Source: a candidate division NC10 bacterium CSP1-5 (GTDB lineage: Bacteria > Methylomirabilota > Methylomirabilia > Methylomirabilales > CSP1-5). Taken from it: DNA of 64,000 bases. Where the stretch lies: positions 1,129-65,128 of the forward strand of contig LDXR01000003.1 of NCBI GenBank assembly GCA_001443495.1, given 5' to 3'. Made by a program: the position numbers and the translations under genes. This document shows, in pieces, positions 51,871 through 60,248 of this stretch (positions are counted from its first letter, which is position 1; each line of letters opens with the position of its first letter). The notes under the pieces were generated by a model. The model did not search any database. It saw nothing but the letters and a program-made list of their open reading frames with translations, and was not told the origin of the DNA.

Positions 51871-53310
51871 TTATCTCGTCCCTGCCCAAACGGAGGGGTC
51901 CAGCCGGTGTTTCTGAATGAGCCGGCGGAATGTGCGACGGTCCTGTCGGGCCGCGTGGGCGGCCCGGGAGATGTTTCCGCGGTAGGCCTGGAGGAGTGTT
52001 GCCAGATATTTGTGCTCGAACTCGGCGATGGCCCGGGCCTTCGTTGTGCGGAAGGACTCGGTGGAGTCACCGTCGATCGGTTGGAGCGGTCGGGTCGGCC
52101 ACGGCAGATCGGCAGCGCGGATCAGCCGAGGCGAGCTCATGTGGACGAGCTGACATACCACATTTTCAAGCTCGCGCACGTTGCCAGGCCACCGGTACTT
52201 GCTTAGGGCTTGCACCGCATCTGGCGCAAAGCGCCAACGGTCGTCAGCCGGGGCATGCCGGTCCAGGAAGTAGTCCGCCAGCAGCCCGATATCACCGATC
52301 CGCTCACGCAGGGGCGGAAGCAGGAGCGTAACCACATGGAGCCTGTAGAAGAGGTCTTGGCGAAACTTGCCTTCCCGAAGTTTCGCGCTGAGGTCTGTGT
52401 TGGTGGCCGCCACCACGCGGACGTTGGCCTGTACACTACGGGGAGAACCCAGGGGCCGGAAGGTGCGGTGCTCAAGGAAGCGGAGAAGCTTGACCTGCGC
52501 TCCGGGTGCCAGCGAGTCAATCTCGTCCAGGAAGAGGGTACCTCCCTCTGCCTCGGCGATGAGCCCCGGTTGGTCGGACCGAGCGTCAGTGAAGGCCCCG
52601 CGGTGGTGGCCGAATAACTCGTTCTCGAACAACTCGGGTGGAAGAGCGCCGCACTCTACAGGCACGAAGGGTTTGCTGGCCCGGCCGCTCACGTAGTGAA
52701 TCGCCTGGGCTGTAAGTTCCTTACCGGTACCGGTCTCGCCCGTCACCAGCACCATCACGTCCGTTTTGGCGATCCGCAGGATCTGCTGCTTGACTGCCTG
52801 GAAGGCCGGGTCCGCCCCACGGAGCCGGTCCAGCGCCATGGATTCGTGCAGGCGTTCCCGGACACCTTCAATCTCTTCCGTGACGCTACCCGGCAGGAGG
52901 CGTCGGACCCTCGCCAACAGCTCGCGCCCCCGCACCGGACTCACGAGAAAGTCCGTGACCCCGGGAGGCGGCCGGTCGAATCCGTCGGAGAGATGCTTTT
53001 TGTGGAGAATCGGTAGCAGCTGCGCCCCTGGCATCGAGATGCGAAGCTCGGTTAGGACGGTCCGAGGGTCAAGACGTGGGGTCAGGATCGGAATGATGAG
53101 GTCGACCAGGCCATTTTCTCCCTCTTCCAGCGACACCGCAAAGCCACCAGCATTCGACAGGATATCTCGTACCTGAGCTCCTACTTCGGGAGACTGCAGG
53201 CCCAGGACAAGAATGCGGGGCCAAGAAGAACAATTGTTTCGGGGACTCACTGTGGCACCCACGAAGCCTCCGTACCGGCTCTCAGGTTCTCGAGCGGGAA
53301 CCCCGGTCAA
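51871..53310 (-). CDS. Sigma-54 enhancer-binding protein with degenerate receiver
   Basis: This 479-residue NtrC-family activator has a receiver-like domain (about 32-140), an AAA+ domain (about 165-400) and a Fis-type HTH at the end (GNISRAAHAARQDRRTFRRLIQKH). The receiver lacks the phospho-acceptor Asp (LIIPIL) and the conserved Lys (FLVSPV), so it is probably not phosphorylated. Walker A is GETGTGKE (191-198) and Walker B LFLDEID. The sigma-54 contact loop reads GAFTDA (238-243) instead of GAFTGA. The start is a TTG at 53310 or a GTG at 53262 or 53250. Likely targets are the sigma-54 promoters before ppsA and the winged-helix gene, which is inference. Confidence 0.93.
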   Translation of the reverse strand: MTGVPAREPESRYGGFVGATVSPRNNCSSWPRILVLGLQSPEVGAQVRDILSNAGGFAVSLEEGENGLVDLIIPILTPRLDPRTVLTELRISMPGAQLLPILHKKHLSDGFDRPPPGVTDFLVSPVRGRELLARVRRLLPGSVTEEIEGVRERLHESMALDRLRGADPAFQAVKQQILRIAKTDVMVLVTGETGTGKELTAQAIHYVSGRASKPFVPVECGALPPELFENELFGHHRGAFTDARSDQPGLIAEAEGGTLFLDEIDSLAPGAQVKLLRFLEHRTFRPLGSPRSVQANVRVVAATNTDLSAKLREGKFRQDLFYRLHVVTLLLPPLRERIGDIGLLADYFLDRHAPADDRWRFAPDAVQALSKYRWPGNVRELENVVCQLVHMSSPRLIRAADLPWPTRPLQPIDGDSTESFRTTKARAIAEFEHKYLATLLQAYRGNISRAAHAARQDRRTFRRLIQKHRLDPSVWAGTR

Positions 53311-53378
53311 CCATGAAAGAATAGATTCGAATCACACCGGGCACACAAACGTGCGAATGTTTGGATACCGCCTTCCGA

Positions 53379-53505
53379 CCCATCTATCAGTCAGTTTGGG
53401 AGGGCTCGGGCTTTGTGGGGCAGCCACGATCCTGCTGACAGATGGGCGCTACACGTTCTCGCCCCTCCGGTCTGGAGTGTGTTTCCTCCAGGGGAGCGTC
53501 GTGGC
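53379..53505 (-). promoter_or_regulatory. Structured leader RNA with possible pseudoknot
   Basis: The transcript can form GCCACGA (53499-53505) with TCGTGGC (53423-53429). Inside it, 53493-53498 pairs with 53460-53465, and CTGGAG (53486-53491) pairs with CTCCAG (53472-53477) over an eight-base loop. In addition CCCATCT (53440-53446) can pair with AGATGGG (53379-53385), which crosses the outer stem. I recognise no known riboswitch class. Confidence 0.4.
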
Positions 53506-53561
53506 TCCGATTGTTCACTTACCCCACGCCGTCATGGGGGGGGTTCTCTGGGGAGGTTAGG

Positions 53562-53591
53562 AATGTACTCTATCGGCCGATTGCTTGTCAA
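53562..53591 (-). promoter_or_regulatory. Sigma-70-like promoter for the enhancer-binding protein gene
   Basis: TTGACA (53586-53591) and TACATT (53562-53567) are 18 bases apart on the minus strand. The transcript would start near 53555 and have a leader of about 245 bases. Confidence 0.5.
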
Positions 53592-53731
53592 GAAGAAACT
53601 GGGGTCTACACAACTGAAATCTGATCCGTCGGAGTCTGTCGCCGGGCCTCCGTGGTCGGGAGTCTGAAGTGACTGATATTCCTGGAGGCGGCGGTCAGGG
53701 GTGGACCGATGCGCCACTCGCCTGGGTGCCC

Positions 53732-55852
53732 CTAAGAGATGAAGATGCGAGCGTCGACGACCGCAGCGCCCTTCCCCTGTTCAAAAACGATCAAGGGGTT
53801 CATGTCGAGCTCGTGAAGCTCCGGGAAGTCCAGGGCGAGCTGCGAGAGTCGCTCGAGGCAGTCCGCAATCGCGTCGATGTCCGAGGGAGGCGCCCCCCGG
53901 TAGCCCGAGAGGATCGGCGAGCTTTTGAGCTGCTCGATCATCTGATGGGCCTCGAGGGTGGTGATCGGGGCGATCCTGACGACGACATCCTTGAATATCT
54001 CTACGTAAGTCCCACCCAGGCCGCAGAGCAGCAGGGGACCGAACTGCGGGTCCCGCTTCATCCCCAGGATCGTCTCCTTCCCCCCTGAGACCATCCGCTG
54101 CACCAACACCCCCTGGAGCCTGGCCGTGGGACGGGCGGCCTGGACGGCGGCGATCAGCGTCTTGTACGCCTGTCGCACCTCACCCTCGCTCGTGAGGTTC
54201 AACCTGACACCTCCGACATCGACCTTATGGATGATGTCCGGCGAGACGATCTTGATCACGACGGGATACCCGATCCCCTCCGCCGCCCGGACCACCTCGT
54301 CCTCGCCCTGAACGCACCGGAACGGGAACACCGGGAAGCCGTACGCCTGCAGGACCTCGTAGGCCTCATGCTCCGGCAGGAAGTGCCGCCCCTCCTGCCG
54401 CGCTCGGGTGAGCACGCGCGTTACCGCGTCTCGATCGACGTCGGTGAACACCTTGACTGCTGAGCGGGGGCGGTGAACCCCCTGCGCATAGCGCGCCATG
54501 GCCGCCAGCGCCCTGGCCGCATCCTCGGGGAACTGGTAATGGGGCAGGCGCGCCGCGGTCAACGTGGCCAGCACGCCCGTCATCACTTCTCCCGTCGCCA
54601 TGAGACACAGCAGCGTGGGCTTGCGATGCCGAGGCGCGATGGTCGCGGCCGCCGCCGCGATGGATCGCAAATCCGTCATGAGCTGGGGGGTGGAGATGAC
54701 AATGACGCCTTCTACCTCTGGATCGTCGAGGACGGCTTCGAGGGCGACGGCGTAGCGATCGGACCCGGCGTCCCCCATGACGTCCACAGGATTGTCGATC
54801 GGGGCGGCGGGCGGGAGCTTCTCGCGGAGCTTTGCCCGTGTCGCCTCTGACAAGGGGGCCAGGGTCAGGCCGTGGCGGATCGCAGTATCTGTGGCCATGA
54901 TCGCGGGACCCCCCGCGTTCGTCACGATGGCCACCCGGTTTCCTGTCGGCAGGGGCTGCATGGCAAAGGCGACAGCGTAGTCGAATAGCTCCTCCAACGA
55001 TTCGACCCGCAGGACCCCGCACTGGGCAAAGAGGGAGTCGTAGGCCTCGTCGGAGCCGGCCAGGGCCCCCGTATGCGAGGAGGCGGCCCTGGCCCCCTCC
55101 AGCGTCCGCCCCGATTTGACGGCGAGGATCGGCTTGATCCTCGAGATCTCCTGGGCCAGTTGGATGAACCCCTTTGGATCGGTCAAGTCTTCGAGGTAGA
55201 GGAGGATGACGTCCGTCTGGGGATCATCCTTGAGATACGCGAGCATGTCGTTCTCGTTAACGTCCGCCTTGTTACCGACGGAGACGAACTTGGAGAGGCC
55301 GATCCGCTCGGCCTGGGCGTACTCCAGGGCGGCGACGCCCACCGCTCCGCTTTGGGAGATGAGGGCGATGTTGCCGTGCTGGGGCATGGTGCGGGCGAAG
55401 CTGGCGTTCAGCGCGACCTGGGGATCGCAATTGATGATCCCGAGGCAGTTGGGCCCGATGAGCCGGATCCCGAGTCTCCGAGCCGCCTGCAGGACGATCT
55501 CCTCCCTTTTGGCCCCCTCGACCCCGAGCTCTTTGAAGCCGGCCGAGATGACCACTGCCCCCTTCGTCCCCTTCCACCCACACTCCTCTAACACCTGCGG
55601 GATGCTCGCGCTGGGAACGACGATCACGGCGAGGTCGAGCTCGTCCGGGATCTCGAGGACGGAGGCGTACGCCTTCACGGCGAGGATGCTGGTGGCCTTC
55701 GGATTCACGGGGTAGACGACGCCGGTGTAGCCGTGGAGCAGGATGTTGGCGAAGACCGCCCTTCCCACGCTTTCGGGGCGGGTCGAGGCCCCGACGACCG
55801 CCACCGATCGCGGCGCGAAGAGCGCCCGGAGGGTCTGATGTCGATCACCCAT
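53732..55852 (-). CDS. ADP-forming acetate/acyl-CoA synthetase (fused alpha-beta subunits)
   Basis: This 706-residue protein has the CoA-binding domain (residues 10-130, PRSVAVVGASTRPES), succinyl-CoA ligase-like domains with GPNCLGI and SQSGAVGVAALEYA, the region with the probable phospho-histidine SSHTGALAGSDEAYD, and a C-terminal ATP-grasp domain (GYPVVIKIVSPDIIHKVDVGG). It interconverts acyl-CoA plus ADP and phosphate with the free acid, CoA and ATP. Acetate is the common substrate but others are possible. It starts five bases after ppsA, so both are co-transcribed and may link acetate, acetyl-CoA and PEP metabolism. Confidence 0.93.
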   Translation of the reverse strand: MGDRHQTLRALFAPRSVAVVGASTRPESVGRAVFANILLHGYTGVVYPVNPKATSILAVKAYASVLEIPDELDLAVIVVPSASIPQVLEECGWKGTKGAVVISAGFKELGVEGAKREEIVLQAARRLGIRLIGPNCLGIINCDPQVALNASFARTMPQHGNIALISQSGAVGVAALEYAQAERIGLSKFVSVGNKADVNENDMLAYLKDDPQTDVILLYLEDLTDPKGFIQLAQEISRIKPILAVKSGRTLEGARAASSHTGALAGSDEAYDSLFAQCGVLRVESLEELFDYAVAFAMQPLPTGNRVAIVTNAGGPAIMATDTAIRHGLTLAPLSEATRAKLREKLPPAAPIDNPVDVMGDAGSDRYAVALEAVLDDPEVEGVIVISTPQLMTDLRSIAAAAATIAPRHRKPTLLCLMATGEVMTGVLATLTAARLPHYQFPEDAARALAAMARYAQGVHRPRSAVKVFTDVDRDAVTRVLTRARQEGRHFLPEHEAYEVLQAYGFPVFPFRCVQGEDEVVRAAEGIGYPVVIKIVSPDIIHKVDVGGVRLNLTSEGEVRQAYKTLIAAVQAARPTARLQGVLVQRMVSGGKETILGMKRDPQFGPLLLCGLGGTYVEIFKDVVVRIAPITTLEAHQMIEQLKSSPILSGYRGAPPSDIDAIADCLERLSQLALDFPELHELDMNPLIVFEQGKGAAVVDARIFIS

Positions 55853-55857
55853 AGGCT

Positions 55858-58275
55858 CTACCGGTCCAGCGTCTTCTCCATCTCCAAAACCGCCAGGGTG
55901 GTCTTGAGGACCGCATCCGGATTGAGCGACATGCTGTCGATGCCCTGTTCGACCAGGAATTGGGCAAACTCTGGATAGTCGCTGGGGGCCTGCCCGCAGA
56001 TCCCGATCTTCCGCCCCCTGGCCTTGGCCACCTTGATCACATTCGCGACCATAGTTTTCACCGCGGGGTGGCGTTCATCGAAGATATGAGCGACGATTTC
56101 GGAGTCGCGGTCCACCCCCAGCGTGAGCTGCGTGAGGTCGTTGGAGCCGATCGAGAATCCATCGAAGACTTCCGCAAAGGCGTCGGCCAGGATCACGTTG
56201 CTCGGGATCTCGCACATCACGTACAGCTCGACCCCCTTCTCACCCCGCCGCAGCCCGTGTTGCGCCATCTCGGCCTGGACACGCCGCGCCTCCTCCACGG
56301 TGCGACAGAACGGGATCATGATCTTCACGTTGCGAAGTCCCATCTCCTCCCGCACCTTCTGCATCGCGCGGCACTCCAGCGCGAAGGCGGCGCGATAGCG
56401 CGGATGGTAGTAGCGGGAGGCGCCTCGGAACCCGAGCATCGGGTTCTCCTCGGCCGGCTCGTAGCGCCGTCCGCCGATCAGGTTGGCGTACTCGTTGCTC
56501 TTGAAGTCGCTCAGCCGGACGATGACGTCCTTGGGATAGAAGGCCGCGGCGATCATGCCGACGCCCTGGGCTAATTTGTCCACAAAGAACTGGGGCTTGT
56601 CAACGTATCCGGCGGTGAGGGCATCGATCTCGGCCTTGACGGCCGGATCCTCGAGACGGTCGTAGTCCAGCAAGGCCAGCGGGTGGACCCGGATATACGT
56701 GTTGATGATGAACTCCTCCCGCGCCAGGCCCACGCCATCGTTCGGGATGAAGGAGAGCCGGAAGGCCTCCTCCGGATTCCCCACGTTCATCATGATCTTG
56801 GTCCGGGGACGGGGCAGGCCCTTGACCTCGACGCGCTCGACCTCGAAATCGAGCTGCCCATCGTAGACGACGCCGGTGTCGCCTTCGGCGCAGGAGACCG
56901 TGACTTGCTGGCTGTCCTTCAGGACCTCCGTCGCGTTCTCGGTGCCCACGATAGCCGGCAGCCCCAGCTCGCGGCTGACGATGGCCGCGTGGCAAGTCCG
57001 GCCCCCGCGGTTGGTGACGATCGCCGCCGCCTTCTTCATGATCGGCTCCCAGTCCGGATCAGTCTTATCGGTCACCAGAATTTCCCCGCGGTTGAATTCG
57101 TGCAGATGCCGCACACTCTGGATCACCCGCACCGGCCCTGGGACGATCTTCGCACCCACGCTCCGACCGCGCACCAGCACCGGACCTCGCTGTTTCAGAT
57201 GATAAGTCTCGAGCGTGTCCAGGGTCTTGAGGGATTGCACCGTCTCTGGGCGGGCCTGGACGATCCAGAGCTCTCCCGTCAGGCCGTCCTTCGCCCACTC
57301 GATGTCCATCGGACTTGGGCGGCCGCGCTTGGCAGTGTAGTGCTCTTCGATGGCGCAGGCCCACCGGCCCAGCATCAAGATCTCCTCATCCGTAATGGCG
57401 AACCGCGCCCGATCCTCGGCCGGGACCGGCACGTTCTGCACCATCCGGTCGCTGCCGGGGTCGAAGATCAGCTTGAACTCCTTGCTGCCGAGCCGCTTCT
57501 GCAAGATGGGGCGGAAGCCCTGTGCGAGCGTCGGCTTGAAGACGGTGTATTCGTCCGGGTTCACCGATCCCTGGACCACGTTCTCCCCCAGACCGTAGGC
57601 GGCATTAATCAGGACCGCATCGCGGAACCCGGTCTCGGTGTCGATGGAGAACATGACCCCCGCCGCGGCGAGATCCGACCGAACCATCCGCTGTACCCCG
57701 ATTGACAAGGCAACCTGGAAATGGTCGAAGCCCTTGTCGGATCGATACGAGATGGCCCGATCGGTGAAGAGCGAGGCGAAGGACCGCTTGCACGCCGCGA
57801 GGAGCGCCCGGTGGCCCTGGACGTTGAGAAACGTCTCCTGCTGGCCGGCGAAGCTTGCATCCGGCAGGTCCTCTGCGGTCGCGCTGCTCCGGACCGCCAC
57901 GCTGGTCGGTTGAGGGGTGTCTGCGCTCAAGCGGTCGTAGGCCTCGGTGATGGCCTTCTCGAGGTCTGCCGGGAGGCTCACTCCGAGGATAGCCTCGCGC
58001 ACCTGGCGTCCCCGCTGCCTGAGATTCTCGAGATCGTGCGTATCCAGATCCTTCAGGATGTCATGAATGCGCCTGTCGAGTTCAGATTGGTGAAGGAAAT
58101 CCCGGTAGGCCTCGGCCGTGACGGCGAACCCGTTCGGCACCCTGATCCCGGGTGCGGCCAACTCCCGGTACATCTCGCCGAGGGAGGCGTTCTTGCCTCC
58201 CACCCGGGGAATATCCTTGATACCGATCTCCTCGAACCAGAGGATCTGGGGAGCGACTCGGACACTGTGCGCCAT
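55858..58275 (-). CDS. ppsA: Phosphoenolpyruvate synthase
   Basis: This protein of about 805 residues makes PEP from pyruvate and ATP. It has the N-terminal ATP-binding domain (RVGGKNASLGEMYREL, SVAVRSSATAEDLPDASFAGQ), the phospho-histidine domain with GGRTCHAAIVSRELG and the C-terminal barrel with IGSNDLTQLTLGVDRDS and CGQAPSDYP. The frame opens at 58356, but that codon falls inside a sigma-54 promoter. The ATG at 58275, seven bases behind AGGAG, is the likely start; an ATG at 58281 is also possible. Length is normal (E. coli about 790). Together with the synthetase it points to gluconeogenic growth. Confidence 0.96.
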   Translation of the reverse strand: MAHSVRVAPQILWFEEIGIKDIPRVGGKNASLGEMYRELAAPGIRVPNGFAVTAEAYRDFLHQSELDRRIHDILKDLDTHDLENLRQRGRQVREAILGVSLPADLEKAITEAYDRLSADTPQPTSVAVRSSATAEDLPDASFAGQQETFLNVQGHRALLAACKRSFASLFTDRAISYRSDKGFDHFQVALSIGVQRMVRSDLAAAGVMFSIDTETGFRDAVLINAAYGLGENVVQGSVNPDEYTVFKPTLAQGFRPILQKRLGSKEFKLIFDPGSDRMVQNVPVPAEDRARFAITDEEILMLGRWACAIEEHYTAKRGRPSPMDIEWAKDGLTGELWIVQARPETVQSLKTLDTLETYHLKQRGPVLVRGRSVGAKIVPGPVRVIQSVRHLHEFNRGEILVTDKTDPDWEPIMKKAAAIVTNRGGRTCHAAIVSRELGLPAIVGTENATEVLKDSQQVTVSCAEGDTGVVYDGQLDFEVERVEVKGLPRPRTKIMMNVGNPEEAFRLSFIPNDGVGLAREEFIINTYIRVHPLALLDYDRLEDPAVKAEIDALTAGYVDKPQFFVDKLAQGVGMIAAAFYPKDVIVRLSDFKSNEYANLIGGRRYEPAEENPMLGFRGASRYYHPRYRAAFALECRAMQKVREEMGLRNVKIMIPFCRTVEEARRVQAEMAQHGLRRGEKGVELYVMCEIPSNVILADAFAEVFDGFSIGSNDLTQLTLGVDRDSEIVAHIFDERHPAVKTMVANVIKVAKARGRKIGICGQAPSDYPEFAQFLVEQGIDSMSLNPDAVLKTTLAVLEMEKTLDR

Positions 58276-58351
58276 GACCATACTCCTCTGCAACGGCGCG
58301 TCTTCAAACCGGGGCAACACAGGGAGCGACGGAAGAACCAACACCATATGG

Positions 58352-58367
58352 AGCAAGGGGGGTGCCA
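58352..58367 (-). promoter_or_regulatory. Consensus sigma-54 (-24/-12) promoter of ppsA
   Basis: On the minus strand TGGCAC, five C residues and TTGCT match the sigma-54 consensus in every conserved position, with GG and GC ten bases apart. The start point is predicted near 58341, giving a 66-base leader to the ATG at 58275. An enhancer-binding protein is encoded two genes downstream. Confidence 0.85.
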
Positions 58368-58682
58368 GCGAGTGATGGGTATATACGCAAAGCGCTAACC
58401 CATGAATTCTACACTATAAAACCCCCGAAACCATCCTGCGCACGGCTAGCAGCTCAGGCAATGTACCGAGGCAAGACTGCCCCAGGGGCCCAAGCCACAA
58501 GCGGGGCGTACGTCGCCAAGATCCCAGGAAGAGGGCGCCCCGAGGGAATGGGACAGCGCTGTCCCATGACATCGGACTGTCTCCAGGACCTGGGCACGTC
58601 GTTTCCCTCGACGAAAGACGTCCCTGTCATGTCGAGTCCCGCTCGGTTCCTCGCCTGGCACGTCATGTCCGATGCCAGCAGA
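58368..58682. other. Intergenic region between the K+ channel gene and the ppsA promoter
   Basis: This stretch of 315 bases holds no supported gene. It contains the 20-bp palindrome at 58548-58567 and, next to the channel gene stop, CTGGCA (58655-58660) with TGCCAG (58673-58678) as a weak hairpin without T-run. CATCGGAC and GTCCGATG (58570-58577 and 58667-58674) are further complementary arms about 90 bases apart. Nothing else was seen. Confidence 0.6.
58548..58567. promoter_or_regulatory. Perfect 20-bp palindrome, candidate upstream activator site
   Basis: ATGGGACAGCGCTGTCCCAT is identical on both strands. It lies about 216 bases upstream of the predicted ppsA start point, a normal distance for a sigma-54 enhancer site. 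A dimeric Fis-type HTH, such as that of the activator encoded at 51871-53310, would bind such a site. The link is inference. Confidence 0.6.
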
Positions 58683-59669
58683 TCATCCCACCCGTCGTTC
58701 CAGCTCTCTCAGTCGGGGCGGGTCACCCAACACGACCAGTCGATCACCAGCCCCAATACTTTCATCCGGGGCCGGGTTGAAAATCATTCTGCCTGAAGGG
58801 CGCTTGATCGCCACCACGATTACGTCCAGCGGCTCGCACAGCCCCGCCTGCCGCAGCGTGACCCCATCACACGGGGAGCGAGGAGCGATCCCGACTTCTT
58901 CGAGCTGCAGTTCGACGCTTTGGTGATGCGTGGCCAGCTCGATGATCTCGACGACCGCCGGGCGCAAGACGGCCTGAGCCATGCGGTGACCGCCCATCGA
59001 GTAGGGGGAGATTACGGCGTCCGCCCCGGCACGCTTCAGTCTCGCTGCGGTCTGTTCGCTCTCAGCCCGGGCCACCACAAAGAGAGACGAGTTGAGCTCC
59101 TTAGCGGTGAGCGTCACAAAGACGTTATCCGCGTCAGTCGGAAGAGCGGCAAAGAGACCTTTCCCTTTCGCGACGCCGCATGCCACGAGGACTTTCTCGT
59201 CAGCGGCATCCCCCTGGAGGACGAAGTAGTCGGCTTCTTCAGCCTTGCGGACCCGCCCCAACTCCTGCTCAATGACCACGAAGGGCACGGGCTTCGACGC
59301 CAGCTCGCGCGAGATCACCTCGCCGATGCGCCCAAAGCCGCAGACGAGATAGTGCTCGGAGAGGGAGTCAATCTTCTTCGCCATGCGTCTCCTCCCAAAG
59401 AACTGCTGAAACTCTCCCGCCACCACCTTCTCCGCCACGGCCACCGCAGTGTAGAAGACCACGCCGACGCCCCCCACCAGAAGCGCGATCGTGAATATCC
59501 TTCCGGTGGCGCTGAGGGGTCTCACCTCTTGAAACCCGACAGTCGAGAGGGTGATGACCGTCATGTAGAGTGATTCAAGCCACGTGTACCCCTCCAAGAC
59601 GTGGTACCCGACCACCCCGGTGATGACCATGGCCATAATGAACAGGACAGCGACCCGTAGCCGATCCAT
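58683..59669 (-). CDS. Two-helix potassium channel with TrkA/RCK regulatory domains
   Basis: This 328-residue protein has two membrane helices (about 5-25 and 60-85) around a pore loop with the filter TVGF (LSTVGFQEV), then an RCK/TrkA-N domain starting HYLVCGFGRIGEVI and a TrkA-C domain (IELATHHQSVELQLEEVGI to GDRLVVLGDP). This is the MthK/Kch-like arrangement of ligand-gated K+ channels. The usual filter GYG is GFQ here, which occurs in some prokaryotic channels. A GGTGAGGG site supports the ATG. It precedes ppsA but is separated by a promoter. Confidence 0.94.
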   Translation of the reverse strand: MDRLRVAVLFIMAMVITGVVGYHVLEGYTWLESLYMTVITLSTVGFQEVRPLSATGRIFTIALLVGGVGVVFYTAVAVAEKVVAGEFQQFFGRRRMAKKIDSLSEHYLVCGFGRIGEVISRELASKPVPFVVIEQELGRVRKAEEADYFVLQGDAADEKVLVACGVAKGKGLFAALPTDADNVFVTLTAKELNSSLFVVARAESEQTAARLKRAGADAVISPYSMGGHRMAQAVLRPAVVEIIELATHHQSVELQLEEVGIAPRSPCDGVTLRQAGLCEPLDVIVVAIKRPSGRMIFNPAPDESIGAGDRLVVLGDPPRLRELERRVG

Positions 59670-59704
59670 CGTCCCTCACCAGATCCCCATCGGCCTACCG
59701 CCAC

Positions 59705-60217
59705 CTACTCCGCGACCCACAGGGCGAGTCCCTGAGCCTTTTGAATCAGCTCGTCTGCCACATGGACGTGACGCCGGAAGAGTCCCCGGAGGCCGGCATA
59801 CGTCTCTCGACCAACAACGATAGTACCGCACTGGCTCGTCCGCGCCGCTTCCAAAATAATGGTCGCCAGGTCTTGATCGGTGCTCAAGGTAACGAGCTCC
59901 GTTCCCAGCGCATGGGCGGGGATGCGGGCCTTGCGAAGGATTGCCTTCGCCCGGGCAAAGACGGCCTGCGCCGCCTTCTCACTTTGCGCGACCCAGGCGG
60001 CACGGACATCTTTGGCCCCCGCCTCCCGCCTCCAGGTGGACCCGGGATCTTCGCCGACTGGGAAGTCCACCAACCGTGGGGGCAGCGGCGCCAGCACATG
60101 AAACAGCCGAATGCGGAAGCCTTTCCGTCCTCCCATCATCCGCGCCACATAGGCGACCGCGCGTCTCGAGCCCTCCGAATCATCGATGGCGATCAGAATT
60201 CCCTTGGTACGATCCAT
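59705..60217 (-). CDS. Universal stress protein family
   Basis: This 170-residue protein has the UspA fold: GILIAIDDSEGSRRAVAYVAR at the start and TIILEAARTSQCGTIVVGRETYAGLRGLF near the end. The ATP-binding pattern G-x2-G-x9-G-S/T is not intact (RRHVHVADEL in place of the glycine-serine turn), so it may be a non-ATP-binding member. The gene lies between the K+ channel and the P-type ATPase genes, fitting a role in ion stress. Confidence 0.88.
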   Translation of the reverse strand: MDRTKGILIAIDDSEGSRRAVAYVARMMGGRKGFRIRLFHVLAPLPPRLVDFPVGEDPGSTWRREAGAKDVRAAWVAQSEKAAQAVFARAKAILRKARIPAHALGTELVTLSTDQDLATIILEAARTSQCGTIVVGRETYAGLRGLFRRHVHVADELIQKAQGLALWVAE

Positions 60218-60248
60218 CGGGGGCAGCCCTCACGCACCGCAGCGGCAA

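Larger units (their letters stand above)
53311..53731. other. Intergenic region and probable leader of the enhancer-binding protein gene
   Basis: This 421-base stretch lies between the acyl-CoA synthetase and the activator gene. I support no gene in it. It holds a sigma-70-like promoter (53562-53591) and a structured leader (53379-53505). The part next to the synthetase stop shows no clear terminator. Confidence 0.6.
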
